Below, one piece after another: positions 27,567 to 36,814 of a stretch of 64,000 nucleotides of DNA (position 1 is its first letter; each line of letters begins with the position of its first letter). The stretch lies in the NCBI GenBank assembly GCA_963721075.1, contig CAVRHV010000021.1, positions 13,242-77,241 on the forward strand, in the 5' to 3' direction. The notes beneath the pieces are model-generated. The model saw only the letters and a program-made list of their open reading frames with translations. It was not told the origin of the DNA and searched no databases. The translations under genes were made by a program, and so were the position numbers. This DNA is from DATFVA01 sp963721075 (lineage in GTDB: Bacteria > Bacteroidota > Ignavibacteria > Ignavibacteriales > Ignavibacteriaceae).

Positions 27567-28106
27567 ATGACTAAAAATAAGAAACCTGAGCCAAAACCGG
27601 TTAAAAGAGATATACCTGCAATCTATAAGATTGCCGCACTTGTAATAATCGCCGTAGCGGCAGTATATTTTATTTTTGTATATACAGGAAATGAGGGGAC
27701 AAAACCCGACGAGGAATATATGTTCAGAAAAAACGGAGAACTGGTAATTACTTCAGATTCGGGACAGCAGGTTAAAATAGATATCCAGATCGCAAAAACT
27801 GAATTCGACAGGCAGCTGGGTTTAATGTACAGGAAGAGTATGGAAGAAAACCAGGGAATGCTTTTTATTTTCCCAGATGTTCAGGTAAGAAGTTTCTGGA
27901 TGCGAAATACCGAGATCCCACTGGACATGATCTTTATTAGTCCCTCGAAAACTATACTTAATATTGCGAAAAATACCACTCCCTACGCCGATATTTCATA
28001 TTCATCAAGCGGGCCCGCGAAATACGTGCTCGAGGTTAAAGGCGGATTTGCCGACAGGCATAATATTTCGAGCGGTGATGTAGTAGCCTGGACAGAAACT
28101 CAATGA
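27567..28106 (+). CDS. DUF192 protein with N-terminal membrane anchor
   Basis: 179 residues. A basic N-terminus and one membrane helix (IYKIAALVIIAVAAVYFIFV) anchor a periplasmic DUF192 domain (about 55-175) with the family phrases IAKTEFDRQLGLMYRKSM, NQGMLFIFPDVQVRSFWMRN, TEIPLDMIFIS and YVLEVKGGFADRHNISSGD. The domain's biochemical role is unknown. The 3' end overlaps the convergent gmhA gene by 7 bases. Confidence 0.9.
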   Translation: MTKNKKPEPKPVKRDIPAIYKIAALVIIAVAAVYFIFVYTGNEGTKPDEEYMFRKNGELVITSDSGQQVKIDIQIAKTEFDRQLGLMYRKSMEENQGMLFIFPDVQVRSFWMRNTEIPLDMIFISPSKTILNIAKNTTPYADISYSSSGPAKYVLEVKGGFADRHNISSGDVVAWTETQ

Positions 28107-28690
28107 TCCTTTTCGAATAATTCTCGTTCAACCAGTTCGCAGATTATGTGTGCCGCTGTTATATGACCTTCCTGAATTCTCTGTGTATTCGAGGAAGGGA
28201 TGATCACTGATAGATCGACTTCAGATTTTAACTTGCCGCCGCTCCCTCCCAGGAAAGAAACAGTTTTCATACCTTTCTGCTTTGCGGTGTGCACAGCTTT
28301 GATAACATTTCCTGAATTGCCGCTGGTTGAGATGGCGAGAAGAACATCTCCTTTATTTCCCAATCCTTCAACAGAGCGCGCAAACACATTCTCAAAACCT
28401 ATATCGTTTCCGCCGGCTGTGAGGTTTGAAGAGTCTGTAGTAAGCGCTATAGCAGGAAGCGCAGGCCTTTGAATGTCGTGACTAAGTCTTATTACAAATT
28501 CCGCGGCGATATGCTGGCAGTCGGCCGCACTCCCTCCGTTACCGCACAATAACAGCTTGTTCCCTGCTCTGAATGACTCTGCAAGTACATCTGCGATTTT
28601 CATAATGTCATTAAGACATTTTTCTTCCATTGCTTTTTTTGTATCGGAACTCTCGTTAAGGGAGTCGATTATAAATTTCTTTTTATCCAA
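28100..28690 (-). CDS. gmhA: Phosphoheptose isomerase (D-sedoheptulose 7-phosphate isomerase) GmhA
   Basis: 196 residues, a single SIS domain of normal GmhA length. Family motifs: LLCGNGGSAADCQHIAAEFV, TTDSSNLTAGGNDIGFENVF, LLAISTSGNSGNVIKAVHTA, and RIQEGHITAAHIICELVE near the end. It converts sedoheptulose 7-phosphate to D-glycero-D-manno-heptose 7-phosphate, the first step toward the heptose of lipopolysaccharide. It lies 27 bases after the GGGP synthase gene on the same strand. No other heptose genes are in the window. Confidence 0.92.
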   Translation of the reverse strand: MDKKKFIIDSLNESSDTKKAMEEKCLNDIMKIADVLAESFRAGNKLLLCGNGGSAADCQHIAAEFVIRLSHDIQRPALPAIALTTDSSNLTAGGNDIGFENVFARSVEGLGNKGDVLLAISTSGNSGNVIKAVHTAKQKGMKTVSFLGGSGGKLKSEVDLSVIIPSSNTQRIQEGHITAAHIICELVERELFEKDH

Positions 28691-28717
28691 TGTTTTCTTT
28701 CTTAAATAAAATTATGG

Positions 28718-29476
28718 TTATACAATGACCGGGAGATTTATATGAACAGCATCCGCGAATTCTTTTATATAGTCCCAGTTGTTCTCTGATTCGAAGAAGT
28801 TTCCTGTGACTATAATCTTTGCCCCGCTTTTTACTTTTCCTCTTGCGGCTGCAGGAGTTCTGATTCCCCCTCCCGCTATTACAGGGATACTGCATTTTTC
28901 TGAAACGGCTTTGATCATCTCATCGGGTACAGAATTCTCTGCTCCGGATCCTGCTTCAAGGTATATAAGTTTCATTCCGAGGTATTCTGCTGCAAGTGCA
29001 GTAGCTGCAGCTATATCGGGTTTATTTCTAGGCAGGGGCAGACTTCCGCTCATATACTGCGCTGTAGTAGAAGCACCCGATTCAATAAGCATATATCCTG
29101 TGGCAATTGGTTCAATTCCTGTCTTCTTCACAAGCGGCGCTGCAAGAACGTGTTTGCCTATAAGGTGTTCGGGATTTCTTCCGCTGATCACCGAAAGAAA
29201 CAGTATAGCATCCGCAGGTCTATATACCTGATTAACATCTCCGGGAAAAATAATTGCAGGAAGAGAAGTATTCTCTTTTACTATTCTTATACAATTTTCA
29301 ATATCTCCGTTAAGCAGGAGACTCCCGCCAACAAGAAAACCATCCGCACCGGCAGTACTGCAGTGCCTTACAAACCTGGAAAGCTTCTCCTCATCAAAAT
29401 GATCAGGATCGATCAGGATGAGATAAGCAGCACCTTTCTGCTTAATAGTATTTAAGAGATAATTGTAAGTTTTCAT
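28718..29476 (-). CDS. Geranylgeranylglyceryl phosphate synthase-family protein (group II GGGPS)
   Basis: 252 residues forming the GGGPS TIM barrel. Motifs: LILIDPDHFDEEKL (glycerol 1-phosphate/Mg site), FLVGGSLLLNGDIE, IFPGDVNQVY, YLEAGSGAENSVPDEM, VIAGGGIRTPAAARGKV and IIVTGNFFE (phosphate loops). In archaea the enzyme makes the first ether bond of membrane lipids from sn-glycerol 1-phosphate and geranylgeranyl diphosphate; Bacteroidota homologues of group II are known to be active. No glycerol 1-phosphate dehydrogenase or second prenyltransferase is in this window, so the lipid product here is not defined. Confidence 0.9.
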   Translation of the reverse strand: MKTYNYLLNTIKQKGAAYLILIDPDHFDEEKLSRFVRHCSTAGADGFLVGGSLLLNGDIENCIRIVKENTSLPAIIFPGDVNQVYRPADAILFLSVISGRNPEHLIGKHVLAAPLVKKTGIEPIATGYMLIESGASTTAQYMSGSLPLPRNKPDIAAATALAAEYLGMKLIYLEAGSGAENSVPDEMIKAVSEKCSIPVIAGGGIRTPAAARGKVKSGAKIIVTGNFFESENNWDYIKEFADAVHINLPVIV

Positions 29477-29550
29477 TTAGAATAAGCTGAAATGCGTGTT
29501 AGAATATATGAATTTTGCTTAAGAGAATAAAGATTGTGCTGAAACAGATC

Positions 29551-31737
29551 TTAATCCTTCATACTCAGTGAGATGCGGCCTCTTTCGGCATCCACTGCTA
29601 TAACTTTCACATTTATTATATCTCCCACGCTTAATTCTTCTAGAGGATTCTTCACGTATTTGTTAGCAATTTCAGATATATGAAGAAGGCCGTCCTGCTT
29701 AACCCCGATATCTACAAAAGCTCCGAAGTCGACAATGTTTCTTACCGTTCCTTTCAGTCTCATTCCAGTCTGCAGATCCTCCATTTTCAGTACGTCGCTT
29801 CTCAGTATCGGACCGGGCATTTCTTCACGCGGATCACGTCCCGGCTTCTTCAGGTTTTCAATGATATCTTTAAGTGTAGGTTCGCCTATACCTATTTCCT
29901 CAGCAAGCTTCTTCAATCCTTTCTGTTTCACGAAAAGATCAATCAGCGCACCCGATTCGTTTACCTTACTTAAAGGGATGTTGAACATTTTTAACAGCTT
30001 TTCGGCAGCCTGGTAGGATTCAGGGTGAATAAAAGTGTTATCGAAAGGATTATTACTTCCGGGGATCTTAAGAAATCCTGCCGACTGTTCAAATATCTTA
30101 TCGCCCAACCCGGAAACTTCTTTAAGCTCTGTCCTGCTGGAAAATCTTCCTTTCTTATCGCGGTATTTTATAATGTTGTCGGCGATTCTTTTATTTAGTC
30201 CCGACACATAATTAAGCAGCGAACCCGATGCGGTATTCAGATCAACTCCCACATAGTTAACGCAGCTTTCTACTACGTTATCCAGTTTATGTGACAGCAG
30301 TTTCTGATCGACGTCGTGCTGATATAAGCCTACGCCGATGGATTTGGGATCGATCTTAACAAGTTCTGAAAGCGGATCGAGAATTCGTCTTGCGATAGAG
30401 ATATTTCCGCGCTGGCTTGCTTCAAGGTCGGGGAATTCTTTCTTGGCCGTCTCAGATGCTGAATAAACCGATGCTCCGGCTTCATTCGCTATTATATAAT
30501 GACAGTTGAGATTTTTTTCTTTTATAAGTTCTGCAACAAGAAATTCCGTCTCCCTGCTTGCAGTACCGTTCCCGATAGCTATAACTTCAACTTTGTATTT
30601 TTCAACAAGCGCTGTAAGGATTTTCTTAGCTTCTGCAGTTTTATTCTGCGGCGGATGTGGATAGATCGTGGTGCCCTCAAGGTACCTGCCTGTCTCATCA
30701 ATTACAGCAGCTTTAGAGCCGGAATAAAATCCGGGATCAATTCCCATTATCATTTTACCTGCCAGCGGCGGCTGAAGAAGAAGCTGCCTAAGATTAGCTG
30801 CGAATATTTCTATAGCATGAAGATCTGAACTTTCAGTTAGCTGGTTCCTTATTTCCCTCTCGATTGAAGGATAAATTAATCTCGTAAAGGAATCTATGGT
30901 AACCTCCTCCAGTAAATCCATGAATACCGAGTCTTTGTATTCAAAAAAAGTATCCTTTATGATCCGGATAACTTCTTCATGCTCAAAGCCCAGTGTAACT
31001 TTCAGTGTTTTTTCCTTTTCACCCCGATTTAATGCCAGCACCTGGTAAGGCTTTATTTTTTTTATATCGATGCTGAATTCATAATAGATCTGGTAAATTT
31101 CTTTTCTGTCCCGCTCTTTAAGCTTCTCATTAGTTTTTTCCTCCTGCTTCCCTTTTGCCTTTTCAGATCTAACCAGTGAATTTGCAAGCAGGTATTCTCT
31201 TACCTCTTTGCGTACTTCAGCCGTATCGCTTATCATTTCGGCAATTATATCTTTCGCGCCCTGCAGTGCTTCTTCGGTATTGTTAACGCCAAGTTCAGCA
31301 TTAACGAATTCGTTTAACTTATCCCCGAGATTTCCTTTGAACTGAGGGTTCTGCAGTATGAATAGGGCAAGAGGCTCAAGTCCTTTCGCCTTTGCCATCG
31401 TTCCTCTGGTTTTTCTTTTTGGCTTATAAGGAAGGTAAATATCTTCGAGTTCCTGAAGCTTTACGGCGGCATTCAGTTTCTGTCTCAGCTCATCTGTAAG
31501 TTTTCCCTGCTCATCGATGCTCTTAAGAATTGCCTCTCTTCTTTCTTCAAGGAGTGTAAGGTAATTCAGCCTGTCTTCAACCTGGCGCAGGATTTCCTCA
31601 TCAAGTCCTCCCGTGTGTTCTTTCCTGTACCTGGCAATGAAAGGAATTGTGGCCCCTTCGCTGAAAAGTTTTATAACAGCTTCAACTTGTGGAACTTTAA
31701 CATTTAATTCATTGGCTATTACTGAAGATATATTCAT
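29551..31737 (-). CDS. tex: Transcription accessory RNA-binding protein Tex
   Basis: 728 residues, full length for Tex. The order is an N-terminal helical region (KLFSEGATIPFIARYRKEHT), a YqgF/RuvX-like core (MIMGIDPGFYSGSKAAVIDE), tandem helix-hairpin-helix motifs (VGVDLNTASGSLLNYVSGL, KEVSGLGDKIFEQSAGFLKI) and a C-terminal S1 domain (GTVRNIVDFGAFVDIGVKQD). Tex proteins bind RNA and act with RNA polymerase in the cytoplasm. The gene stands alone, with repeat-rich DNA upstream. Confidence 0.95.
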   Translation of the reverse strand: MNISSVIANELNVKVPQVEAVIKLFSEGATIPFIARYRKEHTGGLDEEILRQVEDRLNYLTLLEERREAILKSIDEQGKLTDELRQKLNAAVKLQELEDIYLPYKPKRKTRGTMAKAKGLEPLALFILQNPQFKGNLGDKLNEFVNAELGVNNTEEALQGAKDIIAEMISDTAEVRKEVREYLLANSLVRSEKAKGKQEEKTNEKLKERDRKEIYQIYYEFSIDIKKIKPYQVLALNRGEKEKTLKVTLGFEHEEVIRIIKDTFFEYKDSVFMDLLEEVTIDSFTRLIYPSIEREIRNQLTESSDLHAIEIFAANLRQLLLQPPLAGKMIMGIDPGFYSGSKAAVIDETGRYLEGTTIYPHPPQNKTAEAKKILTALVEKYKVEVIAIGNGTASRETEFLVAELIKEKNLNCHYIIANEAGASVYSASETAKKEFPDLEASQRGNISIARRILDPLSELVKIDPKSIGVGLYQHDVDQKLLSHKLDNVVESCVNYVGVDLNTASGSLLNYVSGLNKRIADNIIKYRDKKGRFSSRTELKEVSGLGDKIFEQSAGFLKIPGSNNPFDNTFIHPESYQAAEKLLKMFNIPLSKVNESGALIDLFVKQKGLKKLAEEIGIGEPTLKDIIENLKKPGRDPREEMPGPILRSDVLKMEDLQTGMRLKGTVRNIVDFGAFVDIGVKQDGLLHISEIANKYVKNPLEELSVGDIINVKVIAVDAERGRISLSMKD

Positions 31738-31867
31738 CCTATCCTGCTAAATTTAATTGAGTTGGCAAAGATAAAAATTGGTTAGAATTTTATACCAAAA
31801 ATATCTGTTAAATTTAGATAAAGGTTAACCAGACAGAATAATATTCATCATTACATCAAAAATTCTG

Positions 31868-31911
31868 TCGGCCATCTCTCGGCCATCTCTCGGCCATCAT
31901 TCGGCCATCAA
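31868..31911. repeat. 11-bp tandem array, four copies of TCGGCCATC-NN
   Basis: TCGGCCATC begins at 31868, 31879, 31890 and 31901, exactly 11 bases apart, with spacers TC, TC, AT and AA. The nine-base core is unchanged in all four copies. Confidence 0.85.
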
Positions 31912-32000
31912 CAATCTTACAACAAGTAGATAAATATAGCAATAAAGGCTTTTACGCCCCCGGTGAAAGAAGGCATTAGGGATTTTTCGACCGTACCATC

Positions 32001-32077
32001 TGCGTTCCAGATGCGCTCCACCTGCGCTCCACCTCCGCTTCAACTCCGCTTCACCACCGCTTCAATTACGCTTCATA
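32001..32077. repeat. 11-bp tandem array, seven degenerate copies
   Basis: Seven 11-base units run without a break from 32001: TGCGTTCCAGA, TGCGCTCCACC, TGCGCTCCACC, TCCGCTTCAAC, TCCGCTTCACC, ACCGCTTCAAT, TACGCTTCATA. The central CGYTYCA is nearly invariant while the ends drift step by step along the array. The period equals that of the neighbouring array at 31868 though the unit differs. Confidence 0.85.
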
Positions 32078-32346
32078 CCCGGATTAATCAGTAATTTAAA
32101 TCTGGTTCCATCTAAAAAATCGTATTTGTCGGGTCTTTTTTAGTCATCAGGATATTTATCAGGCGAACTGTATCCTATTTCACTGTAATCTTTAATAATT
32201 GTAATTTTTTGAATAATCAATTAAGTTATCCCCTAGGATTATCGATTTTTTAACTAAAAATTACCAGAATAAGGTTTTCGGCCGCGAGCCGTTTAACCGA
32301 GATGGTGTCATATTCTCAGGAATTATTCTGAAAGAGGATTTCTTAG

Positions 32347-35025
32347 ATGGCTAAAGAAAAAACAAAAAAAGAAGAGTTAAATGAAATAGAAAACCGGGAA
32401 TGGCTTTATTCACTGGATTATGTTTTTGAACACGGAGGACCGGAAAGAGTTAAGGAACTTCTTCATCAGCTCCAGATAAGAGCGCATAAAGCTGGTGTGG
32501 ATATACCCTTCTCAGCAAACACACCCTATATCAATACGATCCCGCGTGAACAGCAGCCTCCCTTCCCTGGAAACCGTGAAATTGAACGGAGAATAAAGAG
32601 TCTTATCCGCTGGAATGCAATGGCCATGGTGGTGAAGGCTAATAAACTTGAGAGCGGAATAGGCGGACATATTTCAACTTATGCTTCCGCCGCAACGCTG
32701 TATGAAGTGGGATTTAATCACTTCTTCCGCGGTAAAGAGGAAAATTATGAGGGCGACCAGGTATTTTTCCAGGGACATGCTTCCCCGGGTATTTATGCCC
32801 GCGCTTTTCTTGAAGGAAGACTTACAGTTGATCAGCTTGAAAATTTCAGAAGAGAACTAAAACCTTCAGGTGGATTATCATCCTACCCCCACCCGTGGCT
32901 GATGCCAAATTTCTGGGAGTTCCCGACTGTTTCTATGGGTCTGGGACCTATCATGTCCATCTACCAGGCACGCTTTAACCGTTATCTGGAAGACCGCGGC
33001 CTGATAGAGAGAAAAAGAGAAGGGCATGTATGGGCATTCCTTGGCGACGGTGAAACCGATGAACCTGAGGCGCTCGGTGCGATTAGTCTTGCTGCCCGTG
33101 AAAAACTGGATAACCTTATCTTTGTAATCAACTGCAACCTGCAGAGACTAGATGGTCCTGTCAGAGGTAACGGTAAAATTATCCAGGAACTTGAAGCTAT
33201 CTTCCGCGGTGCGGGTTGGAACGTTATTAAGGTTGTCTGGGGAAGCGACTGGGATCCTCTGCTTGAAAAAGATTCCGAAGGTAAGCTGGTTAAGAGAATG
33301 GGTGAGGTTGTGGACGGCCAGTACCAGAAATATTCTGTTGAATCGGGTGCGTATATCAGGGAGCATTTCTTTGGTGCTGATGAGGATGTTCTTGATATGG
33401 TTAAGAATTTATCGGATGAACAGCTGAAGAAAATGAAAAGAGGAGGTCACGATCCCGAAAAGGTTTACGCGGCCTTCAAAGCAGCGGTTGAGCACAAAGG
33501 ATCTCCGACGGTAATACTTGCGAAAACTATTAAAGGATATGGACTAGGAGAAAGCGGTGAAGGTAAAAACATTACCCACCAGCAGAAAAAACTGAACGAA
33601 GAAGAGATGAAGGAATTCAGATCGAGGTTCGGTATCCCGATTTCAGATGAAGAAATCCCTAATGCTCCCTTCTACAGACCTGCTGATGATAGTCCCGAGA
33701 TGAAATATATGCAGGAGAGAAGAGCGGAGTTAGGAGGATATCTGCCTCAGCGTAACACCAATATTCGTCCTATTAAGACACCTCCCGAGGATATCTTTGA
33801 GGAATTCTACAAAGGCACAGAGGGACGCGAAGTTTCAACAACCATGGTTTTCGTAAGAATTCTCGCAAAACTTCTTAAGGATAAAGAGATGGGAAATCTT
33901 ATTGTTCCTATCGTTCCCGATGAAGCAAGAACTTTCGGTATGGAGGCCCTTTTCAGACAGATCGGAATTTATTCGCATGCTGGTCAGTTATACGAACCGG
34001 TTGATAAGGAAAGTCTTCTCTATTATAAAGAAGCACAGAACGGCCAGATACTCGAAGAAGGTATTACAGAGGCCGGTTCAATGTCATCTTTTATCGCCGC
34101 AGGTACCGCGTACGCAACACATGGAATAAATATGATCCCCTTCTTTATTTATTATTCGATGTTCGGATTCCAGCGTATCGGCGATCTTGTTTGGGCTGCC
34201 GGTGATATGCAGGTAAAAGGTTTTATGGTAGGCGGTACAGCCGGAAGAACCACTCTTAACGGTGAAGGTCTTCAGCACCAGGACGGCAACAGTCACCTCC
34301 TTGCTTACACCATACCAAACCTTATTACTTATGACCCTGCTTTTGCTTACGAAATTGCCGTAATCATTCGCGACGGAATAAAAAGGATGTACGAAGACCA
34401 GGAGAAAGTCTTCTATTATCTCACTGTTATGAACGAAAACTACCCGATGCCACCGATGCCTAAGGGCGCTAAGGAAGGCATTGTAAAGGGAATGTATAAG
34501 TTCAAGGCTTCCGGTAAAAAACAGGCCAGGCTGAAAGCACAATTGTTTGGAAGCGGAACTATAATGAATGAGGTGCTGAAAGCCGCCGAGATCCTTGAAG
34601 AAGATTTTAAGGTAGCTGCTGATGTATGGAGTGTAACCAGCTATAAGGAACTGAGGCGTGATGCTCTTGATGTAGAAAGATGGAATATGCTCCATCCTTC
34701 AGAGAAACCAAGAACACCTTACATCACGCAGCAGCTGAAGAATGAAAAAGGAGTTTATGTTGCCGCTAGTGATTATGTGAAAGCACTGCCCGATTCGATT
34801 GCCAAGTGGGTTCCCGGAACACTTATGTCTCTGGGCACCGACGGTTTCGGGCGGAGTGAAGGCAGGGCTGAGCTGAGAGATTTCTTCGAGGTGGATGCTA
34901 AACATATCGTGGTAGCTACTCTCTACGCGCTGGCTAAAGAAGATAAAATAAAAATGCCGGCTGTGGAGAAAGCAATTAAACAGCTCGATGTTGATCCGGG
35001 AAAACCTAATCCCGTAGACGCATAA
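32347..35025 (+). CDS. aceE: Pyruvate dehydrogenase E1 component, homodimeric type
   Basis: 892 residues, the length of homodimeric AceE. Thiamine diphosphate binding is shown by GDGETDEPEALGAISLAARE followed by NLIFVINCNLQRLDGPVRGN (GDG...N pattern). Further family phrases are GHISTYASAATLYEVGFNHF, FQGHASPGIYARAFLEGRL and SHLLAYTIPNLITYDPAFAY. It decarboxylates pyruvate and passes the acetyl group to the lipoyl arms of E2. It starts a plus-strand operon with E2 (49 bases later), an M29 peptidase and E3. Confidence 0.97.
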   Translation: MAKEKTKKEELNEIENREWLYSLDYVFEHGGPERVKELLHQLQIRAHKAGVDIPFSANTPYINTIPREQQPPFPGNREIERRIKSLIRWNAMAMVVKANKLESGIGGHISTYASAATLYEVGFNHFFRGKEENYEGDQVFFQGHASPGIYARAFLEGRLTVDQLENFRRELKPSGGLSSYPHPWLMPNFWEFPTVSMGLGPIMSIYQARFNRYLEDRGLIERKREGHVWAFLGDGETDEPEALGAISLAAREKLDNLIFVINCNLQRLDGPVRGNGKIIQELEAIFRGAGWNVIKVVWGSDWDPLLEKDSEGKLVKRMGEVVDGQYQKYSVESGAYIREHFFGADEDVLDMVKNLSDEQLKKMKRGGHDPEKVYAAFKAAVEHKGSPTVILAKTIKGYGLGESGEGKNITHQQKKLNEEEMKEFRSRFGIPISDEEIPNAPFYRPADDSPEMKYMQERRAELGGYLPQRNTNIRPIKTPPEDIFEEFYKGTEGREVSTTMVFVRILAKLLKDKEMGNLIVPIVPDEARTFGMEALFRQIGIYSHAGQLYEPVDKESLLYYKEAQNGQILEEGITEAGSMSSFIAAGTAYATHGINMIPFFIYYSMFGFQRIGDLVWAAGDMQVKGFMVGGTAGRTTLNGEGLQHQDGNSHLLAYTIPNLITYDPAFAYEIAVIIRDGIKRMYEDQEKVFYYLTVMNENYPMPPMPKGAKEGIVKGMYKFKASGKKQARLKAQLFGSGTIMNEVLKAAEILEEDFKVAADVWSVTSYKELRRDALDVERWNMLHPSEKPRTPYITQQLKNEKGVYVAASDYVKALPDSIAKWVPGTLMSLGTDGFGRSEGRAELRDFFEVDAKHIVVATLYALAKEDKIKMPAVEKAIKQLDVDPGKPNPVDA

Positions 35026-35074
35026 TTAAAATTTTCTTAATTCTGAATGAAATATCTTAATCAGGAAATTACAA

Positions 35075-36790
35075 ATGGCTAAAGAATTTAAATTACCCGA
35101 ATTGGGAGAAAATATCGATTCGGCTGATATAATCAATGTGCTGATCAAGCAGGGTGATGATATCGATATCGACCAGGGCGTTATAGAAATAGAAACCGAT
35201 AAGGCTACGATTGAAGTACCTTCTACTCTTAAAGGAACCGTAAAGGACGTTAAGGTAAAGGAGGGAGATAAGGTTAAGGTGGGACAGATTATCTTCACCG
35301 TTGAGGATGGGAAACAGCAGCCCGCAAAAGGTAAGGGAGAAAAAGCAAAACCGGAAGAAACAGGAAAAGAAGAGAAGTCCGGCACAGAAAAGAAGGAGAA
35401 ACCTGCTGAAGATAAAGAAGTAAAAGCACGCGCTGCCGAGAAGCCGCAAAAGGAAGTGAAGAAAAAGGAAGGCGGCGGGAAGGTAGTTGAGTTTAAACTT
35501 CCTGAACTTGGTGAGAACATTGAGTCAGCCGATATAATCAGCGTACTTGTAAAAAAAGGTGATCCGATAGAACGCGACCAGGGAATAATGGAAATTGAAA
35601 CTGATAAGGCAACCATTGAAGTTCCTTCCGATGTCAGCGGAAAGGTTACGGAAGTACTGGTAAAAGAGGGCGATAAGGCAAAGGTTGGTCAGACCATAAT
35701 AAAGGTTGAAACCGGCGGTGTGTCCGAAGAGGAAGAACAGGAAGAAGAGGTTGAAGAAGAGACTTCTGAAGCAGTTGAGATACAGGAAAAGGAAGCCGAA
35801 AGAAAAGAAGAAGAACCTCAAAAAGCGACTGACGGCAAAAGGGCGGAATTCCGTCCCGGTGAGATTGATGAACAGCCGCCAATAATGACCAACGCTGCAC
35901 CCGCTGCACCTTCAGTAAGAAGAATTGCGCGTGAACTTGGCGTAGATATCAATAAGGTAAAAGGTTCGGGTCCTAACGGAAGAATTTCCATGGACGATGT
36001 GAAAGCTTTCGTAAAGAGTATAAACGAAGAAATTGAATCGCGCGGTATAGGTGTAGGCGTAAAACAGGAAGAGCTTCCCGATTTTACAAAGTACGGTGAA
36101 GTTGAACGCAAACCAATGAGCAAGATCCGCTCAAAAACAGCAGAACATCTCAGCTATGCCTGGGCTGTTACACCTCATGTAACACAGTTTGATAAGGCGG
36201 ACATAACCAACCTTGAAAAACTTAGAAAACAATTTGGTCCTGAGGTTGAAAAAGCAGGAGGAAAGTTAACAGTAACATCTATACTGGTAAAAGTTATTAC
36301 AGCAGCTATAAAGCAGTTCCCGCAGTTTAACTCCAGTATCGATATGGAGAAGAAGGAAATTATTTACAAGAAGTATTTTAACATCGGAATCGCTGTCGAT
36401 ACTGAGAATGGACTGCTCGTACCTGTAATTAAAAATACCGATCGGAAAAACCTCAAGGAAATATCAGCCGAGATGGGTCAGCTGGCTGAGAAAGCTAGGA
36501 ACAGGAAGATTTCTCTCGAGGAAATGCAGGGAGCATCCATAACAATAACCAATCTCGGCGGAATCGGCGGAACATCTTTTACACCTATAGTGAACTCTCC
36601 CGAGGTAGCAATTCTCGGAGTTTCACGCGGTGAGATGGTGCCGGTTTACAAGGAAAACAGACTGGTACCGCGGTTCATGCTTCCGTTATCTTTATCATAT
36701 GATCACAGGATAATTGACGGAGCAGATGCCGCTAGATTCTTAAGATGGGTCTGCGAGGCTCTCGAACAGCCTCTAAAAATAGTGATTTAA
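35075..36790 (+). CDS. aceF: Dihydrolipoamide acetyltransferase E2 of pyruvate dehydrogenase, two lipoyl domains
   Basis: 571 residues. Two lipoyl domains (about 1-78 and 138-213) each carry the modified lysine in EIETDKATIEVPS (Lys43 and Lys178). A charged linker rich in Lys/Glu joins them. A peripheral subunit-binding domain (VRRIARELGVDINKVKGSGP, about 280-315) and the acyltransferase domain with the active-site motif SYDHRIIDGADAARFL (HxxxDG) follow. It transfers acetyl groups to CoA and forms the core of the complex. The product ends 24 bases before the M29 gene. Confidence 0.95.
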   Translation: MAKEFKLPELGENIDSADIINVLIKQGDDIDIDQGVIEIETDKATIEVPSTLKGTVKDVKVKEGDKVKVGQIIFTVEDGKQQPAKGKGEKAKPEETGKEEKSGTEKKEKPAEDKEVKARAAEKPQKEVKKKEGGGKVVEFKLPELGENIESADIISVLVKKGDPIERDQGIMEIETDKATIEVPSDVSGKVTEVLVKEGDKAKVGQTIIKVETGGVSEEEEQEEEVEEETSEAVEIQEKEAERKEEEPQKATDGKRAEFRPGEIDEQPPIMTNAAPAAPSVRRIARELGVDINKVKGSGPNGRISMDDVKAFVKSINEEIESRGIGVGVKQEELPDFTKYGEVERKPMSKIRSKTAEHLSYAWAVTPHVTQFDKADITNLEKLRKQFGPEVEKAGGKLTVTSILVKVITAAIKQFPQFNSSIDMEKKEIIYKKYFNIGIAVDTENGLLVPVIKNTDRKNLKEISAEMGQLAEKARNRKISLEEMQGASITITNLGGIGGTSFTPIVNSPEVAILGVSRGEMVPVYKENRLVPRFMLPLSLSYDHRIIDGADAARFLRWVCEALEQPLKIVI

Positions 36791-36814
36791 ATTAAAAAGG
36801 ATACTGAAAATATC

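Larger units (their letters stand above)
31738..32346. other. 609-bp gap between the tex and aceE starts, with two 11-bp tandem arrays
   Basis: No gene is visible. The region lies between two divergent genes and so must carry their promoters. It is marked by two arrays with an exact 11-base period (31868-31911 and 32001-32077), separated by about 90 bases of AT-rich DNA. A purine-rich GAAAGAGGA lies 8-16 bases before the aceE ATG and is a plausible ribosome-binding site. Confidence 0.5.
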
